Notes under the pieces: model-generated
What the model was told of the DNA's origin: nothing
Seen by the model: only the letters and a program-made list of their open reading frames with translations
Database searches by the model: none
Part shown: positions 1-10,300 of the stretch, piece after piece
Layout: the number at the start of each line of letters is the position of its first letter
How positions within the stretch are numbered: position 1 is the first letter of the stretch
Assembly: GCF_000382445.1 (NCBI RefSeq)
Contig: NZ_KB905475.1
Coordinates: forward strand, 124,001 to 188,000
From: Phocaeicola massiliensis B84634 = Timone 84634 = DSM 17679 = JCM 13223
GTDB taxonomy: Bacteria > Bacteroidota > Bacteroidia > Bacteroidales > Bacteroidaceae
DNA: 64,000 nucleotides
Direction: 5' to 3'
Translations under genes and position numbers: made by a program

Positions 1-935
1 TGGTAGCCACCGGTGACGGTATTGCCATGGTATATCGTGCCAAAGGCGCAGTGAAAGATATGGAGTTCATTCAGTTCCATCCCACTGCCCTCTTTCATCC
101 GGGCGACCGTCCCAGCTTCCTCATCACTGAAGCCATGCGCGGTTACGGTGCCGTGTTGAAAAACCAGAGTGGTGAGGAGTTTATGCAAAAATACGATCCG
201 CGTCTGTCTCTTGCTCCGCGTGATATCGTGGCACGTGCCATCGACAGTGAAATGAAACAGCGCGGTGAAGACCATGTTTATCTGGATGTCACTCATAAAG
301 ACCCGGAAGAAACCAAGAAGCATTTCCCTAATATATATAAGAAATGTCTCAGTCTGGGTATCGATATCACCAAAGATTATATTCCTGTTGCTCCGGCAGC
401 TCACTATCTGTGCGGAGGCATTAAGGTGGATTTGGACGGACAGTCCAGTATCAACCGCCTGTACGCCATCGGCGAGTGTTCCTGCACGGGACTGCACGGC
501 GGCAACCGTCTGGCATCCAACTCACTGATTGAAGCAGTGGTTTACGCCGATGCTGCGGCCAAACATGCTTTGAGTGTGCTCGACCGGTATGATTACAATG
601 AGGACATTCCCGAATGGAACGATGACGGCACCATGAATAATGAAGAACGTGTGCTGATTACACAGAGCATGAAAGAAGTGAACCAAATCATGGAAGCCTA
701 TGTGGGTATCGTGCGCAGTAATACGCGCCTGATTCGTGCCTGGAACCGTTTGGACATCCTGTATGAAGAAACCGAACGACTGTTTAAACGCTGCAAGGCA
801 TCACGCGAACTGTGTGAATTGCGCAACATGATTAACATCGGATATCTGATTACGCGTCAGGCAATGGAACGCAAAGAAAGCCGCGGCCTGCACTACACGA
901 TTGATTATCCGCATGCTAACGCAGAAAATAAATAA
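1..935 (+). CDS. nadB: L-aspartate oxidase, 3' part (5' end outside window)
   Basis: FAD enzyme that oxidises L-aspartate to iminoaspartate, the first step of de novo NAD synthesis; NadA (encoded at 30613) uses its product. The reading frame is already open at base 3 (VATGDGIAMVYRAKG), so the ATG at 27 is internal. Visible family motifs are EFIQFHPTAL, the DPR...PRDIVARAID stretch, HYLCGGIKVD and the flavin-proximal GGNRLASNSLIEAVVYA, followed by the helical C-terminal domain. About 310 residues are present; roughly 200 N-terminal residues with the FAD Rossmann motif are missing. The next gene starts 5 bp after the stop. Fumarate reductase/succinate dehydrogenase flavoproteins are related, but the length and the C-terminal part fit NadB. 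Confidence 0.93.
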   Translation, partial: VATGDGIAMVYRAKGAVKDMEFIQFHPTALFHPGDRPSFLITEAMRGYGAVLKNQSGEEFMQKYDPRLSLAPRDIVARAIDSEMKQRGEDHVYLDVTHKDPEETKKHFPNIYKKCLSLGIDITKDYIPVAPAAHYLCGGIKVDLDGQSSINRLYAIGECSCTGLHGGNRLASNSLIEAVVYADAAAKHALSVLDRYDYNEDIPEWNDDGTMNNEERVLITQSMKEVNQIMEAYVGIVRSNTRLIRAWNRLDILYEETERLFKRCKASRELCELRNMINIGYLITRQAMERKESRGLHYTIDYPHANAENK

Positions 936-939
936 TAGA

Positions 940-3303
940 ATGAAACGAAGCATTTTGACTCTATGCCTGCTGGGACAAGTATTGTTCCTGTGGGCACAGA
1001 ATCAGTATTATGTGGCTCCCAATGGAAATGACAATCACGACGGAAGTTTTCAGAAACCTTTCCAAACCATTGAACGGGCACAATTGGAAGCTCGAAAAGC
1101 TCAGGGAGAAACAACCATCTATTTGCGTAAAGGTATCTATCGGCTGGAACGCCCTTTAATCTTCACCCCCGAAGACGGTGGAAAAGAGAAACCATTATCC
1201 ATACGTGCCTTCCGCAATGAACAAGTAACGCTATCCGGCGGAAAAGTATTACACCCTGTGTGGAAGCCTTATAAAAAAGGTATCCTGACAGCTGTTCTCC
1301 AAGATGACATACGTCACCCGGATATGCTGTTGAGTAACGGAAACATCCGCCACATGGCACGTTATCCCAATTTCGATTCCACAGCAGTGCGTTTCAACGG
1401 TACCTCAGCCGATGCCACCGCTCCCCGGAGGGTAAAGAGCTGGAAACATCCCGAAGGAGGATACCTCCATGCCATGCACATAAGCGACTGGGGTGATTTT
1501 CACTACCGCATCACCGGTAAAGACAAAGCCGGAAAACTGATACTGGAAGGCGGATGGCAGAACAACCGCCAATCAGGATTACACGCCAAAAACCGGATGG
1601 TGGAAAATATATTCGAAGAATTGGACGCTCCGGGTGAATGGTTCTATCAGGCGGAATCTTCCACCTTATATTATTATCCCATGCCGGACGAAGACGCAGA
1701 AACAGCCGTCTTCGAGACTCCCATACTCAAGCATCTGATTGAATTCCGCGGTTCGGAACAACAGCCGGTCACTCACATTACTATACAGGGAATCGAACTG
1801 ACACAAACATTGCGTACTTTTATGAATAAATACGAACCGTTGCTCCGCTCGGACTGGATGGTCTATCGGGGTGGTGCCGTGGTGTTTGAAGGTACGGAAG
1901 ATTGCTCGCTGAAAGATTGCTATCTTCATAATTTGGGAGGAAACGCAGTCTTCTTCTCCTGTTATAACCGCCGCTCCACCGTATCGGGTTCTCATTTTAC
2001 CCGTATCGGAGCCAGTGCTGTTTGCTTTGTGGGAGACCCGAATGCTGTCCGCTCTCCAAGCTTCGAATATAATGAGTTTGTACCGGCCGGGAAACTGGAT
2101 CGTACACCCGGTCCTATAGGAAATAACTATCCGGCTCATTGTCTGGTATATGACAATCTGATTCACTCCATCGGTCTGTTCGAGAAACAGATTACGGGAG
2201 TGGAGCTATCCATGTGCCGACACATCACAGTCAGCCACAATAGCATCTATGATACTCCGCGTGCCGGCATCAACGTCAGCGAAGGAACTTGGGGCGGGCA
2301 TATCATCGAATTCAACGATGTATTTGACACGGTAAAAGAAACCGGTGACCATGGCTCTTTCAATTCCTGGGGACGTGACCGTTTCTGGCATCCTCACCGA
2401 CAGGTAATGGATTCGTTGGTAAATGCCGAAGCCTCACTGATTCTGGCAGACGTCACTTCTCCCATCGTATTACGGTATAATCGTTTTCGCTGCGACAGAG
2501 GTTGGGACATTGACTTGGATGACGGCTCCGGTAATTACCACATTTATAACAATCTGTGTCTGAACGGAGGCATCAAACTGCGTGAAGGCTTCTATCGGGT
2601 AGTAGAAAACAATATCATAGTCAATAACTCTTTCCATCCTCACGTATGGTTTAAGAACAGCGGTGATGTGTTTACCCGTAATATTGTGATGTCTTCTTAC
2701 CGGCCGATTCAAGTCCGCCATTGGGGTCTGGAAGTGGATTATAACATCTTTACCGACAGCACTGCTTACCAAAAAGCCCGCAAACAGAATACCGATGCAC
2801 ATTCCATTGTATGCACCCCTGCCTTCCTTAACCCGAGCCGGGGAGATTATCGGATTGACAACCATTCGGACGCTGTTTTTCGTTGTGGCTTCCGCAACTT
2901 TGACATGGATAGATTCGGAGTTGTCTCACCCCGATTAAAAGCTTTGGCCAAGACGCCCGAATTTCCCAAACCCATTCTCATGGAAGAAGGAAAAGCACAT
3001 GCCACTATCGAATGGCAAGGACTACAAATTAAAAACTTGGATACCCTGGGCGAACGTTCTGCCACCGGTATGGATACGGAACGCGGCGTTTATGTCATTT
3101 CGGTCAATGCACTGGGTAGTGTGTTGCGTGACTATATCCGCCCCAACGATGTGATTTTGGAGCTGGGCGGCAAAACCGTGAATAACCTGGCTGACTTGCA
3201 GAAAGCAGTTCAAGAAACAGATTTAAAGCAACCGCAAACCATGGTTATCTTCCGAAGTCAAAAAGAGAATAAACTGACTTTACCGGGAAATTTGCTGAAA
3301 TGA
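940..3303 (+). CDS. Secreted right-handed beta-helix protein with C-terminal PDZ-like domain
   Basis: Begins with a Sec signal peptide (MKRSILTLCLLGQVLFLWAQ), so I place the start at 940; an upstream in-frame TTG at 901 lies inside nadB. After the signal comes YYVAPNGNDNHDGSFQKPFQTIE, the usual opening of parallel beta-helix (pectate-lyase-fold) proteins, then repeated short strand/turn segments through about residue 640 (for example VVENNIIVNNS, IYNNLCLNGG). The last ~90 residues (GVYVISVNALGSVLRDYIRPNDVILELGG) look like a PDZ domain. About 787 residues. Likely periplasmic or surface, acting on a polysaccharide or glycan, but no lyase or hydrolase residues can be assigned. Its closeness to nadB probably gives co-transcription without shared function. 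It converges on the SusCD locus. Confidence 0.8.
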   Translation: MKRSILTLCLLGQVLFLWAQNQYYVAPNGNDNHDGSFQKPFQTIERAQLEARKAQGETTIYLRKGIYRLERPLIFTPEDGGKEKPLSIRAFRNEQVTLSGGKVLHPVWKPYKKGILTAVLQDDIRHPDMLLSNGNIRHMARYPNFDSTAVRFNGTSADATAPRRVKSWKHPEGGYLHAMHISDWGDFHYRITGKDKAGKLILEGGWQNNRQSGLHAKNRMVENIFEELDAPGEWFYQAESSTLYYYPMPDEDAETAVFETPILKHLIEFRGSEQQPVTHITIQGIELTQTLRTFMNKYEPLLRSDWMVYRGGAVVFEGTEDCSLKDCYLHNLGGNAVFFSCYNRRSTVSGSHFTRIGASAVCFVGDPNAVRSPSFEYNEFVPAGKLDRTPGPIGNNYPAHCLVYDNLIHSIGLFEKQITGVELSMCRHITVSHNSIYDTPRAGINVSEGTWGGHIIEFNDVFDTVKETGDHGSFNSWGRDRFWHPHRQVMDSLVNAEASLILADVTSPIVLRYNRFRCDRGWDIDLDDGSGNYHIYNNLCLNGGIKLREGFYRVVENNIIVNNSFHPHVWFKNSGDVFTRNIVMSSYRPIQVRHWGLEVDYNIFTDSTAYQKARKQNTDAHSIVCTPAFLNPSRGDYRIDNHSDAVFRCGFRNFDMDRFGVVSPRLKALAKTPEFPKPILMEEGKAHATIEWQGLQIKNLDTLGERSATGMDTERGVYVISVNALGSVLRDYIRPNDVILELGGKTVNNLADLQKAVQETDLKQPQTMVIFRSQKENKLTLPGNLLK

Positions 3304-3428
3304 ATATCTACTTCGGATATAAAAAATCATTGTAGTATATCGAGGTATGAAAATGATGGTTTACAAAGAAGTGTAACCCAAAAACGAAGGGAGTGTGTCA
3401 AAACGTGGATAATGCTGTCGTTTCGCTC

Positions 3429-3497
3429 GTAGGGGCGAGGTTCGCTCGCCCGAAAACAGTTGGCTTGTGTCTTCAGGCAGGCAAACCCTGCCCCTAC
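3429..3497. repeat. BIME-like paired-hairpin repeat, copy 1
   Basis: Bounded by GTAGGGGC and GCCCCTAC. It contains two small hairpins: GGGCGAG-gttcg-CTCGCCC, and GCAGG-caaa-CCTGC. The same element occurs at 32619-32688 and 43358-43435. This copy lies 14 bp beyond the stop of the minus-strand gene at 3512. Flanking GAGTGTGTCAAAA to the left and CAGCTGAC to the right recur around copy 3, so the full element is longer than the core. Confidence 0.75.
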
Positions 3498-3511
3498 AGC
3501 TGACAATTCTA

Positions 3512-4639
3512 TCAGAATAAGGCAACTTGCAATTTCTCACGAGGAGAAACAATCAAGTTCTCCACCTCATATTGAACCTTGCCTGTGTTATTGTCATCTT
3601 TAGACAAAACAACTGTCACAGAATGTCTTGCCGGTATCTCTATCCGTTCGGGATATCCTTTCCGAGCTTTATCCACTTTCTTCAATCTGAAAGGTACATC
3701 ACTACTGTTTTTTATTTCCAGATAATTACGCTTTTCACTGCTATAATAAACCGGACTTACTTGAACTGCTCCCCAAAAGAACTTATCCAAATATTCTTTC
3801 TTGCCCATCAAATTATCGTAAAAATAGACCATAGTACGCCGATTAAACAAAGCATCCTTTATTCCCTCCTCTGTCCTTTCTTTAGCCAAAACCAAAGTCA
3901 TAGGGCGATGAGTGGTTGTTTGAAAATCATACAAACGCTCGATAACATCGTGCACATCTGTATTGCCAAGCAATGTCAGGTTCTTTTCATTGACCCAATC
4001 CAAAGCCACCGGATACCACTCGAACTCATTGAACACTTCAATGCCGTTCAACCACCCTTTCTTGTATAATTCCTCGTGCACATCGTGCCACTTGATTTCG
4101 TTCACTCCCCATCCCGGATGATTCCACTGGATGAACGCTCCCTGATTGTGCGCTTCCTCGATGGCTTTCATATAGTCTTTTTGGTCGAGCACATTCAGAT
4201 CTTCCACAAACAAAGCATTCAAATGTCCGGGAGGCATGGAACGGGTAATTTCTCCTCCCTTTATTAAAATGATATTTCTCCGGAAAGCCTCTTCACGAGC
4301 AGCATCAAACGAATAATTGTGATTACCTGTCTGCAACCCCCGGCGAGCCGGCTGGCCCTCAATATGATCAGTTATTGCAATGGCGTCCAATCCTTCTTCC
4401 CATGCCTCCTGCACACGAAGCGAAGGCCACACAATACCATCGGAAAAAATAGTGTGGATATGAAAATCACACTTCAGCAACTGATAGTCATCGATTTGTG
4501 GCAGACATATTTCATGACGCGCCTTTATACGTTCTTTACCTACTTTGACTTCCTTGGGCAATGCTTCCTGAGCCTGCACACCTATCTGACCGCACAACAA
4601 AGCTGCCAGTATCCATACATTTCTTGTTTTCATATACAT
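3512..4639 (-). CDS. Periplasmic PHP-domain metallo-phosphodiesterase
   Basis: A signal peptide (MKTRNVWILAALLCGQIGVQAQ) precedes a PHP domain. Metal-binding motifs are CDFHIHTIFSDG near residue 58, AITDHIEG, a Glu in LIKGGEITR, QWNHPGWG, and NTDVHD near the end of the domain. It resembles the Sb-PDE group of secreted phosphodiesterases, which cleave organic phosphodiesters. The ATG at 4639 overlaps the stop of the upstream metallophosphoesterase by one base; an ATG two codons later (4633) gives the more usual signal peptide. It is the last gene of the SusC-SusD-phosphoesterase operon, so it probably cleaves phosphodiester bonds of the substrate handled by that locus. The natural substrate is unknown. 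Confidence 0.82.
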   Translation of the reverse strand: MYMKTRNVWILAALLCGQIGVQAQEALPKEVKVGKERIKARHEICLPQIDDYQLLKCDFHIHTIFSDGIVWPSLRVQEAWEEGLDAIAITDHIEGQPARRGLQTGNHNYSFDAAREEAFRRNIILIKGGEITRSMPPGHLNALFVEDLNVLDQKDYMKAIEEAHNQGAFIQWNHPGWGVNEIKWHDVHEELYKKGWLNGIEVFNEFEWYPVALDWVNEKNLTLLGNTDVHDVIERLYDFQTTTHRPMTLVLAKERTEEGIKDALFNRRTMVYFYDNLMGKKEYLDKFFWGAVQVSPVYYSSEKRNYLEIKNSSDVPFRLKKVDKARKGYPERIEIPARHSVTVVLSKDDNNTGKVQYEVENLIVSPREKLQVALF

Positions 4640-5547
4640 TAGTTATTATTATTTCCTACACTCCATCCATAATCCACATATTCCCAACTGAAACGGTTAT
4701 TCTCGTCCACACGAACTAGCAAATAACCTTCTTCCGTTTCAAGGAAAGCGCCTCCCCACCAATATGCCGACACTGCTCCGGCGGTGACAAACCAGCGGTT
4801 TCTTTCCTGAATTTGCTCGTAAATATGCTGATGTCCTTGAAGGACAAGCTGCACATTATAACCATTCAGCACCTCAAAAACGTCCTTAGTGTTGCATATC
4901 ATGTCGGCTCCCTTGAAATTACCTTCCACCACCGGATAGTAAAGCGAAAGCATAGGCACATGAATGGATACTACCACCGGAACTTCTTTTCCCACTTTTT
5001 GCAAATCGCTTTTCAGCCATTCCATTTCTTCAGGGCTTACCGAATAAGGGCCTTTTTCGCAAGGGAAAAGACCGTTTAGTGTAATGAAATGCACTCCTTT
5101 ATGGTCGAAAGAACCGAATGTGTTTCCAAAGTACTTTTCAAACAAGCCGAATCCCAATGTATCCGTCTCGCCATTCCGACGATAATAACGGTCATGGTTT
5201 CCTATCGTGAAATAAAGCGGGATTCCAGCCTCATCTACAATCGACTTGAAACGTTCATGCAAAGAATCTGCCGTATGCTCTGCATCTCCCAAAGCATCGG
5301 TATCCGCATTATCTCCTCCAAACAAAATAAAGTCCACCCTTTTGTTCTTTGCGTCAGACAATGCCATGCGCAAAGCAACATCACCATTGCCACGATTATC
5401 CTTGTTCAAATGAACATCTGTAAAATAAGCAAAGGTAAACTTCTCTTTCACTTCCGGTTCTTGCCCGGGTTTCACTTTGTTTGCACAACTGCCCAACAAA
5501 AATAAAAAGGCAGCCGACAAAAACCAATTCAAACAATTTTTCTTCAT
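4639..5547 (-). CDS. Calcineurin-like metallophosphoesterase, lipoprotein
   Basis: Start placed at 5547 because MKKNCLNWFLSAAFLFLLGSC is a lipoprotein signal with the lipobox Cys; an upstream ATG at 5574 would overlap susD. Dinuclear-metal motifs of the calcineurin-like family follow in order: FTDVH, FGGDNAD, TIGNHDRYY, VSIHVP and LQGHQHIYE. About 302 residues, the size of a single-domain phosphoesterase. Predicted to sit in the outer membrane or periplasm and remove phosphate from, or cleave, a phosphoester. It lies 17 bp downstream of the SusD gene and overlaps the PHP gene, so the two phosphoesterases are probably made and used together. Confidence 0.85.
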   Translation of the reverse strand: MKKNCLNWFLSAAFLFLLGSCANKVKPGQEPEVKEKFTFAYFTDVHLNKDNRGNGDVALRMALSDAKNKRVDFILFGGDNADTDALGDAEHTADSLHERFKSIVDEAGIPLYFTIGNHDRYYRRNGETDTLGFGLFEKYFGNTFGSFDHKGVHFITLNGLFPCEKGPYSVSPEEMEWLKSDLQKVGKEVPVVVSIHVPMLSLYYPVVEGNFKGADMICNTKDVFEVLNGYNVQLVLQGHQHIYEQIQERNRWFVTAGAVSAYWWGGAFLETEEGYLLVRVDENNRFSWEYVDYGWSVGNNNN

Positions 5548-5564
5548 AACTATTCTTATATTTA

Positions 5565-7361
5565 TTATTCCCAACCAAATAATTGAGGACCCAAATTCGG
5601 GTTCAAATCCATTTCATGCTTGGGCACCGGACGATAATAGTATTTAGGCTCTTGAAAAGTACCCATATCTTTAATGGTTAATATATTGCCTTTGGTTCCT
5701 TCGCGCAAATAAACCGTTGCATTTACATCGTCAATGCTTCCTGTTCTGTAGTACACCAGTTTCTCTCCCAACGAATTGGTTTCCTTATCGGCCTCGGCAG
5801 GAATGTTCGCATCCGAAGGAATCAAATAAATGTCTTCTATACCGTCACCCGTCAAGTCGTATTTGCCCAATCCCGGAAAATAAAGTCCTTCCGGTTCCTT
5901 TTCCAACAATTTTCCGGCTTTCCAGCGCATCAAATCGTCAAAACGGAATCCTTCAAATACCAGTTCCACCCGACGTTCGCGACGTATCTCCAACAGCAAA
6001 GGAGACACTCCGGGAAAAGCTTCCTGCAAAGCAGGGTCAGCCTGCGGAGAAAGCAACATGTGAGGCATACCGGCACGGTCGCGGATTAAATTGATTGTAT
6101 TATCCAAATCACTCTGAGTCAGTTCATTCAGTTCGGCACGTGCTTCGGCATAAGTCAACAACACCTCGGCATAACGAATGACCGGATAGTCAATGCTGTA
6201 ATAATAATCTTGATCCTTGTTGTTGATAAAACCTTTTATTTGATGATAACCGGAGAAATTCTTATTCAAGTTCTGCACATATATACCTGCACCGGGTGCA
6301 TAAGTCATGGTATTCACCAATTCCCACCCCGGATAAGCCAATGTTTGGCTCATACGAGGATCTCTATTCTGAAACTCCTCGACAAATTGCTTGGTCTCAT
6401 ATCCCGGCTGGGCAGAATAGTAAGAGCCGTCACTCATCAAGTAAGCCTGCACCAAGTCCTTGGTAGGACAAGGGATATAATTTCCGAACATATAAGCCCA
6501 GAATCCGTTGCTAGCAGTAGCTTTTTCATAATAGTGGGCCTGAATTATCTCAGGATTAGTAGTCAGATCCAACGAATTGAACAAGGTTGAGTAATCACTT
6601 TCAGGATTTCCCGTATTATATAAACTGAAACCACCCTCTTCCATAATCTGCGATGCAGCATCCACTGCTATTCTAAGATAAATATCTGCCGTATTCTGCA
6701 AATTCAATTCTTCGTGATATTTGCGGTATGTACCTTCATAAAGCGCATGACGTGCCATGGTAGCCAGCACAATCCATTTGTCTATGGTTCCTTTGGGTTG
6801 CCCTGTTTTTACATGCTCTGCTGCAAACTGATAGTCTTCGAATATCTTGGTAACCACATCCTCCCGTTTGTCACGCCCTTTGTATAAGTCCTGGTCATCA
6901 GTGGTCAATGTCTTATCATACCAAGGAACATCCGAAAAACGCTTCACCATATCCATATAAAAGGCAGCCCGGTAGTAACGGGCTATTCCCTGATAATGTG
7001 CAAGCACATCGGAAGGAACGACAGCCTTTTCGCAACGTTCCAAGAAGAAATTGATATTGTACAGGCGTTCCCACGACCAACCTGCAGAAATAGTTACCGA
7101 CGTAGGATTGGCCGAAGTCATGATGTTCTTTACCTCTACATTATCTGTAGTAGCCTGGTCATCTGTACCGGCATCTGCCGTATAGTTATAACCAGGTGTG
7201 TTGATCAAGCCATAACAATACATTTTCAAATCTTCTTCCGTATTGAAATAACTGTCCGCACCTATTTCTGTATGAGGCTGACGGTCCATAAAGGCATCAT
7301 TGCATGAAGTAGCCAACAAACCTGCTACCAAACTAAGCCATATATAAAATCTACTTTTCAT
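5565..7361 (-). CDS. SusD/RagB family substrate-binding lipoprotein
   Basis: The start at 7361 gives MKSRFYIWLSLVAGLLATSC, a lipoprotein signal; an ATG two codons earlier (7367) is possible. The N-terminus continues NDAFMDRQPHTEIGADSYFNTEEDLKMYC, typical of SusD-like proteins, with the helical TPR-type scaffold over residues 80-330 and the conserved RYAEVLLTYAEARAEL and IRRERRVELVFEGFRFDDLMRWK motifs in the C-terminal part. About 598 residues. It is the surface-exposed lid that passes ligand to the SusC transporter encoded 28 bp upstream. The ligand cannot be read from the sequence; the phosphoesterases downstream suggest a phosphorylated compound. Confidence 0.93.
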   Translation of the reverse strand: MKSRFYIWLSLVAGLLATSCNDAFMDRQPHTEIGADSYFNTEEDLKMYCYGLINTPGYNYTADAGTDDQATTDNVEVKNIMTSANPTSVTISAGWSWERLYNINFFLERCEKAVVPSDVLAHYQGIARYYRAAFYMDMVKRFSDVPWYDKTLTTDDQDLYKGRDKREDVVTKIFEDYQFAAEHVKTGQPKGTIDKWIVLATMARHALYEGTYRKYHEELNLQNTADIYLRIAVDAASQIMEEGGFSLYNTGNPESDYSTLFNSLDLTTNPEIIQAHYYEKATASNGFWAYMFGNYIPCPTKDLVQAYLMSDGSYYSAQPGYETKQFVEEFQNRDPRMSQTLAYPGWELVNTMTYAPGAGIYVQNLNKNFSGYHQIKGFINNKDQDYYYSIDYPVIRYAEVLLTYAEARAELNELTQSDLDNTINLIRDRAGMPHMLLSPQADPALQEAFPGVSPLLLEIRRERRVELVFEGFRFDDLMRWKAGKLLEKEPEGLYFPGLGKYDLTGDGIEDIYLIPSDANIPAEADKETNSLGEKLVYYRTGSIDDVNATVYLREGTKGNILTIKDMGTFQEPKYYYRPVPKHEMDLNPNLGPQLFGWE

Positions 7362-7389
7362 TATCATGTTTCTATTAAATATTTCTTTT

Positions 7390-10300
7390 TTAGAGAGTTA
7401 CATTTATACCAAACGAATATTGGCGGTTGAACGGATAGACATATCCGTAAGAATCGGAATTGGTTACCGCTTCGGGATCGAAATATTTCTTCAGCCCGCT
7501 CCATTCAAAGAGATTGTCGCCACTGACATAAATACGAACACGGTTCAAGTGCGTCTTCTTAGTCCAACGGGCCGGTAATGTATATCCTATCGTTATATTC
7601 TTAATTCTCAGATAAGAACCGTTCAACATATAGTTGGTTTGCGGAATGGCAAGCCCCATACCGTTAATGCCTGTTCCCAAATTCTTATCGGCCAGCCAAG
7701 ACTGGAACACCGGATATTTAGAATCCAGATTCTGATTAGCCAAGCCCGCATTGATGTAAGACTGGGAATGTTTGGCCATTTCTACATCGCTGTCTGTCGT
7801 AGGGCGATAGAAATCAAAAGCATGCACCTGTCCGCCGGTATACGGTTGTTGGTAGAAACTCCAATATAGATAGCTGACAGGGTAATAATCGCGCTTGCCT
7901 ATTCCGTGCAAGAAAGCCGATACGTCAAACCCGTTCCATTCTGCATTCAGGTTTAAACCAAAACGAAAGCGAGGTGATGAATTTCCTATAACACTCAAGT
8001 CACCCGGTTTGTCTACAGTAGTACCCTTCGTTATGCGCTGGTCGCCATCCAAATCTTTGTATTTAGGCCATCCTTCCACGATTTCCAATGCACCCCAAGG
8101 TATAATTTCTGTTTCATCCAACGCAGCAATTTCTTCCTTGCTCTTGAACAGCCCATCACTTTGCAATCCCCAAATTTCGCCCAATTCCTGTCCTTCATAA
8201 TATTGACTAAGGTTTTTGGTAGGATTGTCAAACTTTGTAATCCATGAACGATTGTCGGACAATACGAAGCGTGCCCCCCAATTCAGAGGTTTACCTTTCA
8301 GTTGAAACTCATCCCGATAAGCGACAGACAATTCCCATCCTCTTGTCTTCAGGTCGGCGGCATTCTCTTTCGGCTCTGTCTTGCCCAACACACCCGGCAA
8401 TTCTTTTCCTAATGTAAGCATTCCCTTTGTATCACGACGGTAAATGTCAAAAGAGACCACCAATTTATTGTTCCACAACGCCAAGTCAATACCTCCGTTC
8501 AATGTACGCACCTGTTCCCAAGTGTAATCGGGAGAAACCAAGCCCGGAGCTGTAACGGTTTGTTGCAATTTTCCATCAATCAGGTAACTGCCCAATGACG
8601 AATTCATAGAAGGAATATATCCATATTCGGTTACCAGCTGATTGCCCAATGAACCATACGAAGCACGTATCTTGAATTGTGAGAATAAAGACCGGAGCGG
8701 TTCAAAGAAAGGTTCCACATCGACACGCCATGCTACCGAACCCGAAGGGAAAAAGCCATATCGTTTGTTTTTGGGGAAACGTGAAGTTCCATCATAACGG
8801 CCGTTCAATTCAAAAATATAACGGTTGTCATACATATAATTAGCACGGAAAAACAAGCCACGAATAGCCCAATCCTTATAAGTTTCGTCTACATACTGTT
8901 CGCCTGAGGACAAGCCGATGGAAGGCAAAGAGGTAGATATGATGTCGTAACGGTCGGCAGTGAATTTGTCCCAACGGCTATATTCTTGATTGAAACCTAA
9001 CACACCGCTCACCAAATGCTTGTCGAACGACTTGGTCAACGTGGCATACAAGTCAAGCACGGTATATAGTTCGGAAGTACTGCCTTTGTAAGCACGGCTT
9101 GTACCCTGTTCGCGAACATCATCCGGTCCGTAGCCAATGCGATACTTAGTCTTATACCAGTCGTAATCTTCATGGCTTTTTGAAAAAGTAAAGTTAGCGT
9201 TCAGCACCAACATTCTTTCCCAAAAATTCATTTCGGCCGAGAAAGTACTTTGCAAACGGTCGTAAACGGTTTTCTCCTCGCCTCCGTCCACCAATTGTGC
9301 CAATGCAATACCCAGTTCACTGTTTGCCCATGTACCGTCGGGGTTCACGTCCATGTCGTGAGGCTCTGCATCGTAAAAATCACTCAAATTATAATAACTC
9401 GGTTTTTTACGGGTAGTAGAGACAAAAGAGGTATTATTGGAAACAGACAACCAGTTCCAAATCTGATAATTAACTTTGCCTCGCATACTGTAACGAATAT
9501 ACTTGTCATTTTTTACCACACCTGAGAAAACACCGTCTTCACTGTCCACACCTCCCGACAAATAAAACTTGGTTTTCTCTGTCGCACCGGAAATGGAAAG
9601 CTGATGTGCCTGACTGAATGTACTCTTATCCAGAAAATAATTTGTCCAGTTGCGATTACCCATATACTCCCACTGCGTGTTGTCCAACGGATTCAGGCGT
9701 ATGGCTTCCGTTCCATCGGGATTGTCAGAACGTTGACGTGCCCACTCCAAACGCTCGTCACTGGTCACATGACCGGAGCTCCAAGGAGTGTTTAACACCG
9801 CAATGTTCTTCAGTTTCAAATAAATATAAGGATCGGAAGTTTTTTCAGTCAATGAAGAAGGACGCTTCCACGAGAAATTATTGTTATAATTCACCTGAAT
9901 TCTATCGCCCTTCCCTTGCTTGGTCGTAATCAAAACAACCCCAAAAGCGGCACGGGCACCGTAAATGGCAGCCGAAGAAGCATCTTTCAATACCGAAAGA
10001 CTCTCTACATCTTCGGGTAACAAGCGATTCATCTCTTCAGCATCCGAAGCTACGCCATCTATCAGAATCAGCGGAGAACCACCGTTGATGGAAGCTTCAC
10101 CACGAATATTAATATTGGCAGCCTGTCCCGGCTCTCCACTGGTAAAATCAACATTCAAATTAGGTACCATTCCCTGCAATCCTTTCGACAAATCCGTCAT
10201 AGGTCGTTGCTCCAACTGGGTTGAAGTGATTTGGTCTACCGACCCCGAAAGATTGGCTTTCTTCTGAATACCGTATCCCACGACCACTACCTCACCAAGC

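Noticed and set aside
901-940. TTG start at 901 for the beta-helix protein
   Set aside because: It lies within nadB; the ATG at 940 gives a proper signal peptide.
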